The notes beneath the pieces are model-generated. The model was not told the origin of the DNA. It did not search any database and saw nothing but the letters and a program-made list of their open reading frames with translations. The translations under genes and the position numbers were made by a program. Of a stretch of DNA of 64,000 nt, positions 15,801 to 30,800 are shown in pieces. Source of the DNA: Apostichopus japonicus (taxonomy: Eukaryota; Echinodermata; Holothuroidea; Aspidochirotida; Stichopodidae); contig NC_092578.1 of assembly GCF_037975245.1 (NCBI RefSeq), forward strand, positions 20,166,821-20,230,820, in the 5' to 3' direction. The first letter of the stretch is position 1, and every line of letters starts with the position of its first letter.

Positions 15801-18800
15801 CATGGTAGAGGTGACCCTTAGAGTTAGGCTCCTCCCGATCTGCCACTGGTAGGGTATGTTGAACTGTCTTATATTAAAACTCCATACACAGTTAAAGTAA
15901 TCAATATAATAGATTATTTTACAAAAGTGCAGTTTTGTAACTTCAATTTTGATACTTCAATGAAATGTTTATTAGAAGTGTTCAGAAGAACTGAACAGGA
16001 AGAGATCAGTTCTATTGGTGCATACCAGAGTATTTTACAGCCCTCTTTCTACCTCCCCCACAACAATATGTAAAACCAGATGCACACTGCCTGACTGATC
16101 AGGACCAAACTCAACAATGGTTGTTTCAGGGTGTGAATCAGGCATTAGGGATTCTTTTGCCATAAAAAGCAGAACATTTAATTTTAGACTGAACATACAC
16201 AAGATTGTTAAGTTTGGACTGACTTACTAAGGAAATCCTAGGAGTTCTTTTGACCTGTTCACTTCAATGATATTTGACTTCCACAACAACCAATAGGGTT
16301 CATATGCCTATACATCCACTTGCCAAGTATGAACTGCATTCAAGCTTTTCTACTGGAATTATTTACAAGGTTTTCAGACTTTGACCTATTAACTAGAATG
16401 ATCTTGGAACTCCTAAAAACACAGTAAAGTAAGTGAATGGAGGTTAAGTCATGCATCAAGTAGGCTATTCAACATTCATCGTATTCATTTGGAGTAGTAT
16501 TCATGCTTAAAAGCAGTGTTACATACACACCACCACGACCATAAATATTCTCAAACCTTTATTGCTAAGGAATCAAAAAGGTAACACTTGTCTATTTTAT
16601 TGTCATAACTTGGCCCAACTTTGACCAAATACCAGAAGAAATACCAAACACATTCAAACTTCTCACAGTCTAATTTGGTTTTACAAAATCACATTACTAT
16701 CTTGTTCAAATATGTATGCACCATCATACCTTGCCAGTGATATTTGAAAACAGTGCATTAAAGGCATTTCACATCAACTACAATCAACCAATTACAATGC
16801 AGTAACAAAATCATATACCCTAAAAGTTACAAAGCCTTGCCATATGATGCCATTTCCCACCTTTTAAGTGACTTTTGTCTTACATTTATACATACTAAAT
16901 AGCTTAGAGTCAAAGGAAATTAATTGTTTAACAATAGCAGCCTTTGTTTCTTCAATGTATAACCCTATATCATGAACTGTTTAACATGTCTTTATTTGCA
17001 TTTAAATGGTGACTAGCCTAAAATCTGTAAGTATGTCTTGTTACAAATCAGAGAAATGTTGATAAACTGACCTTCTCAGCCACTAAGTGGTGCCCTGCAG
17101 CAGCCGCATAATGAAGTGGCCTGTAGCCATGAGTATCATGCAAGGATGGATTGGCCTTGTTATTAAGAAGATGTTCTACACAACTATGGGGAGAAAGATT
17201 ACATTATCAATACAGATAACAAATAATTCATTGCCTCCACTAAGTCTATAGGGCAATTTACCTGTCAAATACTGTATTGTTATGATAAAGATACAACATA
17301 AAGTATTAAGTTAGCAAGTTAATTTGATTTATCTTCAAAAACAGCTAGGAGACAGCCTCTGTTTGAGACTAGGAAATTGTTGGCTTTGTAAAGACATAAA
17401 CATTTCTAGAGCAATTTTCTCTTCTTGGACACTTTAGTGAGTAATGACCTAAACTGAACATACTTAACTTGAAAACAACTGATATGACATAACGAAACCA
17501 AAAATATAACTCTCCAAAATATGACAACTCTTACTAACCATGTACTGTCTAGATTCTGGCTCACAATGTTTTGATAGAAAGAGTAAATAAAGCCAGAGAT
17601 CCTAGCAACAAGAAAGACACAACAAGGTTCAGCTTCATACTTAAAATTATTAACAAAATTTGTTTTCATTAGGCAAAGAAATAATTGCTCCCTTTCCTTC
17701 TCTTCTCAAGAATCCAAGGTGAGGAAGTCAACAGATATTTGAATTACAGCTGTGGCCATCCATGTTTCTTCATCCCGATTACATTTCTGGCTAATAATCC
17801 ATTTGTAACAAGTTTCTGCTGATAACCTAGGCCACCGTAGGCTACTCTCTAGCTCTCAACACAGACTTGGTCACAGGATTCCTGGGAAACCAATTTTATT
17901 TAAGGTTTAAAATAAATAGGTTACTTGTACACACAGTTTGTGTGGTGTAAAGTATCTATGCCATGAAAGAGAGTAACACAAAGCACAAGGGTGCAAGGAA
18001 GTAATATGAAACCAAGGATGAGACTTGAAGAACACTTACTCTGCCTCTGAATCAGATGCAGCTGCATAATGCAAAGGTGTGCATTTCTGAAAGTCTAGGT
18101 GGTTGACATTGGATCCCATTGCAACCAATGAAAGGACACATTGATGGTTGGCATTACCAGCTGCATAGTGAAGAGGAATACGCCCCTGACTGTCTGCAAC
18201 ATCAAATGATGCCCCACTGCTTATTAAAAGTTCAAGACAGTCCACATTCCTGTAGATTACAAATTTAGGAGAGACAACAAGAAGACTTTACAACTGTTCT
18301 TCCACTGGTCATAACAGAGCAGCACTATTGGCCCAGTAATTGGTACCATGACTACACGAAACTTGGGCTCATTTTGCAGCATGTGTGGCATTGTGCTACA
18401 AATGTGAGGAAATATGATGCTTCTATCACTCCAGGAGTACAGAATCCTGACATTTTGGTCTAATGTGAACTTCCCACTGCATGGATAAAAGTTTGTTGGA
18501 CTATGAAGTTTACAATAAAATATTTTATGTTTTTTTCTTCTTGTGAATGTGAGCCTTAAGACACAGATATACTGACCGTCTTTACGTTTTGAAGAAGACA
18601 TAGATTAAAAATATAATTAAGAGAAACTTCTTAGACATTTCTTTCACACCTTCTCCTCTTGTGTTTAATGTTGGTACACAAGAGGGTTGCAAAACAACAA
18701 AGCCATGAAAAAAGAGCAATCCTTGTTTTATTTATTTCCTTTCATAAATATTGGAGAAGAAAGCAGAATCTGTCATTGAACTTACCCAGAGCAGGCTGCA

Positions 18801-21800
18801 CAATGCACTGGTGTCCTTCCATTAACATCTACTGAATTAACATCACAGCCTGTGAAGTACCAAAGATTAATAGAAGAACATAACAATACAAAACAAAATG
18901 AAGTAGCACTGTACTTTGTTGGAGAAATAGCATCCTAGGACATTAAAATAAAATATCAAAACAACAGAGATCATCACTCAAACTGGCTTCACTGTCTCAA
19001 TTAACACCACCCTCACCCCACCCCCCCCCCCTCCTTCTGCTCCATTCTTTTTTAAGTTAATGATGTAGAGTAAAATGGCCTTGTATCTTTGTTCTCCACT
19101 GTGCTGTCAACACAATATGTGATTTACAAGAACAATACATGTGATTTTGGTCATTTAACATAATGAAAATACATCAGAAAATGGCAAAAACGGTGCACTA
19201 GGGTAATGCTGTATGTTGTGAAATGACTAATGATTTCAAATTCTAAAGCAGCAGATTAAAGATCAGGTGTGAAAGTGCTTTTCAAAGTGTAGCCATCATG
19301 ATAGACGTAGCTGAAATTTGAATTTTCTTTACAATTTTTTCTTTGCCATATGGTTGTGTTCAAAGTTAGCTGGAAAATATAATACTGTATTCAGGACAAA
19401 TAACATTTTTTTAGCCCACAGTACTGTAGTGCCTTTCATCAGTGTACTGTTAATTCATTATTCCCTGACACATTTGAATGTTAAGCAGTAATTATTGTGA
19501 AGTGGCTAGGGGTTAGTAATTGCAGTGATACTTGACAGTGATAAATGGCCAGTAAGGGAGTCTTCAGTAGTTTGAGAGAGTTAGTCAGTTGAGACAAGCT
19601 AGATGATAACACTCTTATAATGTAGTCTATCATACTCACCTGAATCTAATAATTTCTTACAGCAGAGGGTGTACCCATTTAATGCAGCAAGGTGCAGAGG
19701 CAGCATGCCATGTATTCCCCTTCTGTGGTACAAAAGCAAAAGTTAAGTTAGGTGAGAGGGGCACTTTAATCAGACAGTAGGGTACATCCCTAACTAATTA
19801 AACTACACACCGAGTGATGTGTGATGAACAAAACTTTTCAAATTGGAACAAAAAATCCAATGGGTGTGAGAACAATCAATTACCGACTGCAAAGATGTCT
19901 TACATAAGGGACACCATCCTCTAAGATGGATATCTTTGATTGGTACACCAATTGGCTTCTAAAACTCAATGTGGTACTTCTACACACTAAATTAGGTCGG
20001 CCCAAGCTTCCAGTATTGAGATATCGTGATAACAAGGGGTTCACAATTTGACCTGGTGACCCAAATGACCTTTGACCTCCACCAAAAGCAATAGGCATCT
20101 TTCAAACAATGTGGTACTCCTACACACTAAATATGAGGTCTGCCCATGATTCCCTTCTTGAGATATCGTGTTACGAGGTTTTCACAATTTGACCCCTGGT
20201 GACCCCAAATGACATTGACCTCCGCCAAAAATAATAGACTTTTTGTACTTAATGTGGTACTTCTACACACAAACTATGAAGTTGGTCCCACCTTCCCTTC
20301 TTGAGATATCATGTTTACAAGGTTTTCACAATTTGACCCCTGGTTACCCCAAATGACCTTTGACCTCCACCAAAACAATAGGTTTCTTGTACTTAATGTG
20401 GTACTTCTATACACTACCTATGAAGTTGTTACGACCTTCCTTTCTTGAGATATCGTGTTCACAAGGTTTTCACAATTTTGACCCCTGGGTGACACCACAC
20501 ACATACACACACACATACATACGCCATCATGAATGCATAGGTTACGTTTATCATCGAAACCAACATAAGAGACTTTCCAATAATTTAAGACCAAACTTCA
20601 GGATCTCAGTCAGCATCTTAATGTTGACTTTATTGATGAGTCTCTATGTACTCTCTGCCATAACATCACTCATTAAGTTAGAATCATGAACATTCGATTC
20701 CTTTCTAGAAAAATGGTAAGGGTGAAATGTGGTACTTACAGAGAAGCATCAGCTTCATTCTCTAGGAGAGTAGCTAACAGTTCTTGTTGTCCATGTTGGG
20801 CTGCTAAATGAACTGGTGTATTACCAACAGAGTCAGCACAGTCAATAATAGCTCCTGCACAGAGATCAAACAAAAAGAAAGCTGAAATCATTTCATTATA
20901 GATGTGCTATTTTGTTGCAAATCTACAGTTGTACAGTACAAAGTTATTACAATGATGAATTTAACACTGTTGCCAATATTCTATTTAAACTATATTAATG
21001 CATCAAATTTCTGAACAAGAGATAGTGAAAAGCCTGTGCATTTGCCTCTTTACGATTAATGCTTTTCCTATTGTCTGTATAGCTAAGATATTATTGAAGT
21101 TCAAATGCCTATTCATGGCATGTTGTCCTCACTATATCAAAGGTATATTGTGCTTACCATATCTAAGGTATGTTGTGCTCACTATATCTAAGGTATGTTG
21201 TGCTCACCATATCTAAGGTAGGTTGTGCTCACCATGTCTAAGGTATGTTGTCCTCACCATATCTAAGGTATGTTGTGCTCACCATATCTAAGGTATGTTG
21301 TCCTCACTATATCTAAGGTATGTTGTGCTCACCATAGCTAAGGTAGGTTGTGCTCACCATATCTAAGGTATGTTGTGCTCACCATATCTAAGGTAGGTTG
21401 TCCTCACTATATCTAAGGTATGTTGTGCTCACCATAGCTAAGGTAAGTTGTGCTCACCATATCTAAGGTATGTTGTGCTTACCATATCTAAGGTAGGTTG
21501 TGCTCACCATATCTAAGGTAGGTTGTGCTCACCATATCTAAGGTAGGTTGTGCTCACCATATCTAAGTTAGGATGTGCTCACCATATCTAAGGTATGTTG
21601 TGCTTACCATATCTAAGGTATGTTGTGCTCACCATATCTAAGGTATGTTGTGCTCACCATATCTAAGGTATGTTGTGCTCACCATATCTAAGGTAGGTTG
21701 TGCTCACCATATTTAAGGTATGATGTGCTCACAATAAGGTAGGTTGTGCTCTCCATATCTAAGGTAGGTTGTGCTCATTATATCTATGGTAAGATGTGCT

Positions 21801-24800
21801 CACCATATCTAAGGTAGGTTGTGCTCACCATATCTAAGGTAGGTTGTGCTCACCATATCTAAGGTAGGTTGTGCTCACCATATCTAAGGTATGTTGTGCT
21901 CACCATATCTAAGGTAGGTTGTGCTCACCATATCTAAGGTATGTTGTGCTCACCATATCTAAGGTATGTTGTGCTCACCATATCTAAGGTAGGTTGTGCT
22001 CACCATATCTAAGGTAGGTTGTGCTCACCATATCTAAGTTAGGATGTGCTCACCATATCTAAGGTATGTTGTGCTTACCATATCTAAGGTATGTTGTGCT
22101 CACCATATCTAAGGTATGTTGTGCTCACCATATCTAAGGTATGTTGTGCTCACCATATCTAAGGTAGATTGTGCTCACCATATTTAAGGTATGATGTGCT
22201 CACAATAAGGTAGGTTGTGCTCTCCATATCTAAGGTAGGTTGTGCTCATTATATCTATGGTAAGATGTGCTCACCATATCTAAGGTAGGTTGTGCTCACC
22301 ATACCTAAGGTAGGTTGTGCTCACCATATCTAAGGTAGGTTGTGCTCACCATATCTAAGGTATGTTGTGCTCACCATATTTAAGGTAGGTTGTGCTCACC
22401 ATATCTAAGGTAGGTTGTGCTCACCATATCTAAGGTAGGTTGTGCTCACCATATCTAAGGTAGGTTGTGCTCACCATATCTAAGGTATGTTGTGCTCACC
22501 ATATTTAAGGTAGGTTGTGCTCACCATATCTAAGGTAGGTTGTGCTCACCATATCTAAGGTAGGTTGTGCTCACCATATCTAAGGTAGGTTGTGCTCACC
22601 ATATCTAAGGTAGGTTGTGCTCACCATATCTAAGGTAGGTTGTGCTCACCATATCTAAGGTATGTTGTGCTCACCATATTTAAGGTAGGTTGTGCTCACC
22701 ATATCTAAGGTAGGTTGTGCTCACCATATCTAAGGTAGGTTGTGCTCACCATATCTAAGGTAGGTTGTGCTCACCATATCTAAGGTAGGTTGTGCTCACC
22801 ATATCTAAGGTAGGTTGTGCTCACCATATCTAAGGTATGTTGTGCTCACCATATTTAAGGTATGTTGTGCTCACCATATCTAAGGTAGGTTGTGCTCACC
22901 ATATCTAAGGTATGTTGTGCTCACCATATCTAAGGTAGGTTGTGCTCACCATATTTAAGGTATGATGTGCTCACAATAAGGTAGGTTGTGCTCTCCATAT
23001 CTAAGGTAGGTTGTGCTCATTATATCTATGGTAAGATGTGCTCACCATATCACCATATCTCCAAGGTAGGTTGTGCTCACCATATTTAAGGTATGTTGTG
23101 CTCACAATAAGGTAGGTTGTGCTCTCCATATCTAAGGTAGGTTGTGCTCATTATATCTATGGTAAGTTGTGCTCACCAAATCTAGGATAAGGGGGTTAGG
23201 TGGACGTGGGATCAAATAAGAGGGAAGGTTGTGCTCTTTATATGGATTAAGGGCATAAATGGGAAATTGCTGAAGTTAATTTTTAGCACAAAATCATAAT
23301 AGTAAGACACCTGATAACAACAGTTATATCATTATAGCAATGGACCTGAAAAAGATTTTAGTTTTCTTGCAACTGTCAGCATTATTTATCCACCGAGGAA
23401 AATAATATTCTTACAAAAATTTTACACACTGATGAAATTCTAAATGAAGAAAACATTGAAAATTAAGCAATATTCCATATATACCACATTTCAAGATAAA
23501 ATATGTTAGATTATTAAAGAAAGACTCTTGAAGAACATCTACCATGATAACATCACCGATCCCCCAACACTCGCCCCCCATTTCATCATTTCATCTGCTT
23601 CAGCTCGTTGCATACTTGTGATTTATTTTCCCAATCAGACTCTAGAATTTAAAAAAATAAGAATGGCTAAAAATAACTTAACAGTGCAATTTATGCTAGA
23701 CATGGTGCTGCTTCTAAGAAAACTACTGACAAGTGGTTTTACTTGTACAAGATATGAAGTGACTCACCTCTTTCTAATAAAACTTGAGTGACTGCAATTT
23801 AAAAGAAACGAATATATAACGTATATACCAACGTTAAAAAAAAACATCATAACAACCATTAAACTTCACTTTGGAGTGAGCAATCATATATTAAATTTCT
23901 GTGTCATTACAAAGATAACAATGAAGCCTAGTGAAGAAATAAACCTGTCTTGTCCTATGTTGTTTTCCTTTCCAATTGCATTCTCTTCCATTTGTCATTG
24001 AAAACATACATTGAATCCCTGTCATCATTATTATTCTTCTACGTGGGTAAGAGATAGGAATGTTGACATATAAGTGTGTAGTCGAGTCATACTTGGAATA
24101 GTTTAACTTAAGACCCACAGACTTCTAGAACCTCATCATATCCTCAAATTGATCTCTAAATTCATTTTCTTACAATAGTAAACTTTTTTATCGAAAAGGA
24201 TAACTTGTGGGGTTCCAAGCCAACTGAGGACATATTAAGTGACACAACTGTCCTTCCTGAAAACGTTTTTCACTGTCACATACATACAACTCACAACACA
24301 AATTCTATTAATCCTGTTCAAAATGTTCATTGTCCCATCCCAATTGTATTTCTGACAAAAAACTCACCATGTTCTATTACACTGCTGGCTCTGGTAAACT
24401 GTCCTTGCAGAGCTATCATATGTAGCGGAGTCCTTCCCTCCTTACACTGAACCTGAACCTCAGCTCCTTCATTTAAGAGGACTTCAAGACAGATCCCCCC
24501 ATGAGGAGATACAGCAGCAAGGTGAAGTGGGGTCTGTGAAAGAAGTTTCTTCATTAAAACAAATCTTTACCCGTCTGAAATATTCTACATATGTTAAGAC
24601 ACTCTAAACAAGCATGACATTATGACTTTTTTAAACTTCTAGGTGACAGAGAGTCCCACTGAAATGTATTGTTTGTCTCTGATACCTCTAGGTGACAGAG
24701 AGTCCCACTGAAATGTATTGTTTGTCTCTGATACCTCTAGGTGACAGAGAGTCCCACTGAAATGTATTGTTTGTCTCTGATACTTCTAGGTGACAGAGAG

Positions 24801-27800
24801 TCCCACTGAAATGTATTGCCAGTCTCTGTACCTTCTAGGTGACAGAGAGTCCCACTGAAATGTATTGTTTGTCCCTGACACCTCTAGGTGACAGAGAGTC
24901 CCACTGAAATGTATTGTTTGTCTCTGATACCTCTAGGTGACAGAGAGTCCCACTGAAATGTATTGTTTGTCTCTGATATCTCTAGGTGACAGAGAGTCCC
25001 ACTGAAATGTATTGTTTGTCCCTGACACCTCTAGGTGACAGAGAGTCCCACTGAAATGTATTGTTTGTCTCTGATACCTCTAGGTGACAGAGAGTCCCAC
25101 TGAAATGTATTGTTTGTCTCTGACACCTCTAGGTGACAGAGAGTCCCACTGAAATGTATTGCCAGTCTCTGTACCTTCTAGGTGACAGAGAGTCCCACTG
25201 AAATGTATTGTTTGTCCCTGACACCTCTAGGTGACAGAGAGTCCCACTGAAATGTATTGTTTGTCTCTGACACCTCTAGGTGACAGAGAGTCCCACTGAA
25301 ATGTATTGTTTGTCTCTGACACCTCTAGGTGACAGAGAGTCCCACTGAAATGTATTGTTTGTCTCTGATACCTCTAGGTGACCGAGAGTCCCACTGAAAT
25401 GTATTGTTTGTCTCTGATACCTCTAGGTGACAGAGAGTCCCACTGAAATGTATTGTTTGTCTCTGACACCTATAGGTGCCAGAGAGTCCCACTGAAATGT
25501 ATTGCCAGTCTCTGACACCTCTAGGTGACAGAGAGTCCCACTGAAATGTATTGCCAGTCTCTCAAATTTTTATCTTAACAACGTACCATGTGTCCTTTTA
25601 TTTATTGAAATAGTGTGTTGAGACAGATAACCAGTTGACCTTGCTATACGAGAGTTTAATATAAACAGATAAATGATAGGACGACACCTATAATAGTATA
25701 TATAGCCTGCTGATTCCAATGTGTTTATGGTAGCATTCTGAAAACACAGCAAAGTTGTTAAGCTTTCTAGCCAAACTATCCACTGAATAATTCATGAGTT
25801 GTTAAGCTTTCCAGCCAAACTATCCACTGAATAATTCATGAGCTGTCAATGAGGCAGTCATATGATGGGTAACTTACCTGTCCTTTCTTATTGGATACAT
25901 TGCATTGGGCTTTATTAACCAGAAGTTCTCTAAGAACTAAATCATTTCCATTCAGAGCAGCTATGTGCAAAGGAGTATTACCGCTGGCATTTGGTGAATC
26001 AATCTACAGGACAAATAAGACAACACTAATATTAACCACAGCAGCAGGTCAACATTAAACATGCTAAAATACTAAGAGAGCAGACATGAGTACATCTAGT
26101 AACCTTAGAGAGCATAATATTACTCATCACACATTATTCTTAGCCCACCTAAGTAATTAGTCATCAGCTTTACTTTGCACCAAACTTTCTCCCTTTCATC
26201 AGATGAAGGACATAAATATGCAGATGCCAAATTGATATGCTTTCTTAATTGGTTTTGTGCATTCCAAACAAATCATTTGGCAATGTTGAAAGAGAAATTC
26301 TAGGTTGCAATCATCTTCAAGAATCATGCTTGCACAGCAATGACCAAATCAAACAACAATATATTATGTATTCCAAAGCTAAGAATCTTGCAGGATATGT
26401 GAAAAACAGTAGGAAATAGTAAGGGGTTATCTTGATACCTTGTGAGGGACAAGCAAGCACACAACTGAAATTGGGATCATATCAATTTACACAGATAATT
26501 TGAGGCAATCAATGGGCACTAATGGTATTTCATAGGTTACTTCTTGCATATGTTTAGATTAATTTGAGATTGGGAGTAAAAACCTGAATGTGAAGATCTT
26601 ATGGGTTTAATTGCTTCTAAAAATTTCCACTGCTCTAGATGACTATCCCATAATGAAGTTAAAATTTCAGGCATTGCAGATAACAGCCAATCTGTGTACC
26701 AGGTACTACATCACTGTAACTTCTCACCTTAGCACAATGGTCAAGTAGAATTTTGACAACACTGACTTGACCACTCGCAGCAGCCGAATGAAGTGGAGTA
26801 AACAGATTTTTATCTTTACAGTTTACATCTGCATCATTATCAATCAATTCCTGGACGACCTCAACATGACCTGCAGCATGAGAACAAAATACTTCATTTC
26901 TACAAGATATGCAATTGTGTCCTACCTTCCATGTTTAAGCAGCTGGATGTGTTTAATTCCTAACTGCCCCCATGCTCAATGTTTTTCGAATAATTGAAAA
27001 TAAAAAAATCTGCTAAGCATGTTACCTGGGTGTCTTGTTCAACAGAAAAACTATAATTTAATTTATGGCAATGCACCTGATTAAAGTAACTTGTTGCAGG
27101 AGCACTGAGCAAACAATGCATCATGAAAAGAGATGCTTGATTCGTAAAAAGCTCAGGTTAACTTTCAAAACAAGTATCACCACATAGCCAAGGTCTACTA
27201 TAGAAGATACGCTGATGGCACAATAAATTGCAAACATTATGCTGGGCTGATATTACTGACTAGTGGTAACAAAATGCCAGGTCTACAATGGTTATCAAGG
27301 GACGAAATAACTGGGTTCGCATAGCAATTTGCTACCCAAGAATTGCCAGTTGCTAATCAATATTACTTTTGATTAGCAAAAGATGCAGTACCTGCTAATG
27401 CTAATTGCTATTTCCAAGAATTGTCGAGCAATTACTGCTAATCAATTCTCTAAAACTATTTCGTCCCTTGGTTATATTAGTTTCTGTACAGAATATAGCG
27501 ATATATAACGATATCAAGATTACCACGACCAGTCCAAGAATTAACACATATCAGTTAGGTAAAGAGTACACATGAGCATTTGAGGGCTAATTCGCTTAAT
27601 GGATAATTACCCATGTATGCTGCCCAATGAAGCGGTCTCCGATCTTTCTTATCCTGTGCATTGATAGATGCTCCTTTTGATATAAGTAACTTGACCATCT
27701 GTAAAGCAAAAACATTTAGAAAGCATATATATCATGTAAGTTGTGATATGTGTTGGCAGCTTCTAACAAGCAATAGTTTGGAATGGCTTGAAAACAATAT

Positions 27801-30800
27801 TTTCACATTATTTGTTCAAAGAGTAACATTACTTGTGCCACACATCTCAAAAGATGCATATAAATGCTTGATAACAGCAACTTATTATAAATGTTAACAG
27901 GTGTTTGATTGAGCTGATGTGAAGTCAGTTTACTCATATTTATTAAGCCACCCATTACCTAACTGACAAAAATACAAAGTTTGGCTTTCTGATTATATTT
28001 AATATCTCAGTTATAGTACAGTATAAACTTTTGTTACACCTTACTTAGTAAATAACAGAGTATAAGATTCACTGCATGATTTCCAATTGCATGAAATATA
28101 TCCATAACTAATTTGATGACCAATTTGATCCCAACTACAAAACAATATTCTGGCCATGGTTCACTAGCTTTTATTCTGCATTACCGTGTAAAATTTGAGT
28201 GAGAATGTTATAATCTTTTACTTTTGTTTTCCATGAGTAAGACTTTTCCAAGAAGTAATACCTCTAAATGTCCGTTAAAGGATGCATGATGCAGGCTAGT
28301 ACGGCCTGCTCTGTCTGTAACATTAACTGTAGATAAGGACGGAATCAAAGTATTTGCTATGTCCAATGTATCATTGGCAGCTGCTACATGAAGAGGAGTC
28401 TGCCAGTTCTTGTCCCTTGCGTTAACATCTGCATTGTGTTTCAGTAGAACATTCACTGTATTCTACAACAAGAAAAAAATATATACTGACATGTTATATT
28501 CACAACCAGCTGATTTAATCAAACAAGTGCATTTCCAGAAAATTCAGGTTTACAGGTGAGGCACTGCAAATGTATGCTGCAGACAAGAAACATGTTAGAT
28601 TACAGAATCTCAGCCAATTATAAGCAAGTGCTGGAATCAATCTGTATATTCAATATGCACACATCCTGAGGGTGCTGAGCTAGAAGAGGGTCAATGGGGA
28701 AGCTACATTGTTACCAGTAAATAGGCTAGGTAGATGGGGAAGTACATTAGTAGAGTCAACACAGGTAACGGAGGAGTGCAATAAATGATAATAATACAAC
28801 CTGTCTACCATGACAAACATGGTGACTGACTTTGGCTCCATATATCTCATATTAAATTAGAAGAAAGAAAAGCAAAAAATGAGCCAACCTCAAAACAGAA
28901 GTACAATTCAGATGAAACTAAGGCTACTCTGAAATTTGACATGTTCAAACAATGAAATGTCAGAATTAATTGACAACTGTGGTCACCAAGTATTTACTGA
29001 ATACTAATCCACGGTTGATGAAAATTGATGACAATTTAGAATTCTATCAGTGAGATTCCAAGATATACATCAATTATCATAAGCATGAGTATTCTGAAAC
29101 TTCAGAGCAGCTAGTTGTAAATTAAATACTCAAATACTATTCATCATTCTTTGGTACAGTACCCTCTCGCCTATTTTGACAAGCGACGTGGACAAGACGA
29201 CTTTTCCCAAAACGGACGAAGTGGACGAGTTGGAAATAAAGCTAAAAATGCTGGCAGAATTAACAGCCCTGGCAATCTAGGTCATGTCATGATTTCTTCT
29301 CACAGGCCTGACACCTGTTAATAGTTATTACCACCTTGACAAACTGCCAGGAAAACCTGCAACGTGGAGTTTTCTTTCTGGCGCCAGAGAACGACATGAG
29401 AAGATAGGGGGTGGGGAATATGAGAGGAGGGGTGGAGAGAGGGGAGGATAATAGGGTGGTATTTCTGCCTTGTGGGAAGTGTGATGGTGACTTGTTAGTG
29501 GGATCAGAGGAACATTTCTTACCCCTCCCCAAATCTTCTGGCTAAAACAAATTGAAAATTTCCAAATGAACACATATATACTTGTGCTTGATCGAGTAAC
29601 GACAGCCTCATTCCATTTATACGATACCCAGAGATGATTCCTCTTAGAAACACTGTGTTTCCTTCATTTAGGTGTGTTTTACAGCAGAGCATTATATAAT
29701 TATCGATATACCAAAGTATTGCAAACGCTAAATGTATAAAACTTCAAAAGGCTTTTGTTGCTTTACAAAATTATTGTTCTGCAGTCATGATTTATTGGAG
29801 ATGCGCTTGCTATGCGAAGCATGAAAGTTTTACCCCATTCTCACAATCAAACTCTAAGCTATTGACTTTGTGTCCTGTGCTTGATTTAACTTACTAAAGA
29901 AAATCAGAACAATTGAGTCTTTAAATTATTGCAAAGGGATGCTTTGGTTTACATGAAAGAATCAGCTGCCTCATGTACTTCCCAGTTAGTCAATAGAACT
30001 TCAAAAGCAAAAACACTGGTACTACCATATCTTATTCTTGACCTTGTTTTTTCTTATCTAACTCGCTTTATGTTACAGTTCAAACCGGGAGGAGTAGGTG
30101 GTGGGGGGGGGGGGGGGGGTAATCATGTCATTTAATACAAAAGGTATAGAGACATAACGTGAAAGGACTTTCTTGTCTGCCATGATGTGTACCTTCCCAC
30201 GGTAGCGGGGAGGGTGGGTGTGTTGGAGGGTGGGGGGGGGGTGGAGCATTGCACAAATGTCAGTGACTGTCAGTGACATTTCTACTTTCATCTCCATTTT
30301 AGCACGAATTTGACAGTTCTTCAGTCATGTTGGGGCTTTGTGTTCGACTTTTCTTGATATTTGTAACCTATGCGTAAAGGTCGTAAACATGAAATAAACT
30401 GAGGCCTACTATGCCTTGTCATAGTACGAACAAACACCAATGACCTCCATTCACCACACACTTTAATCTGTTTCATTTGTACACCAAACTGTAGTGAAAC
30501 TATTGTCTTCAACACAATAGCCCATACAGGTGACTTTCTCGTTTAACTACTTGGCTAGGGCTGTGTGATGACATTGAGAATATTCACAGCCTGGATTTAC
30601 AAGCTTTATCTCTTTTTCGTCGCATATGCCGAGTTGCAGTGAGTGTATGCCAATGAGTTTTGCAGTGACCCCTTATTTTAATTTGTAAGTATAACTGCAT
30701 TCAGAAAACTTTGAGTTTTGTTGATTACTACTCCACAAAGTTACTGAATGGCTGTCGCTACTCCGAATTATCCGATTGGTTTTGCGGCGGACTAGTTTCC

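Noticed and set aside
29287-29573. Two overlapping 81-codon Pro/Ser-rich frames
   Set aside because: They run through a purine-rich, low-complexity part of the pogo-like element and have no family resemblance.
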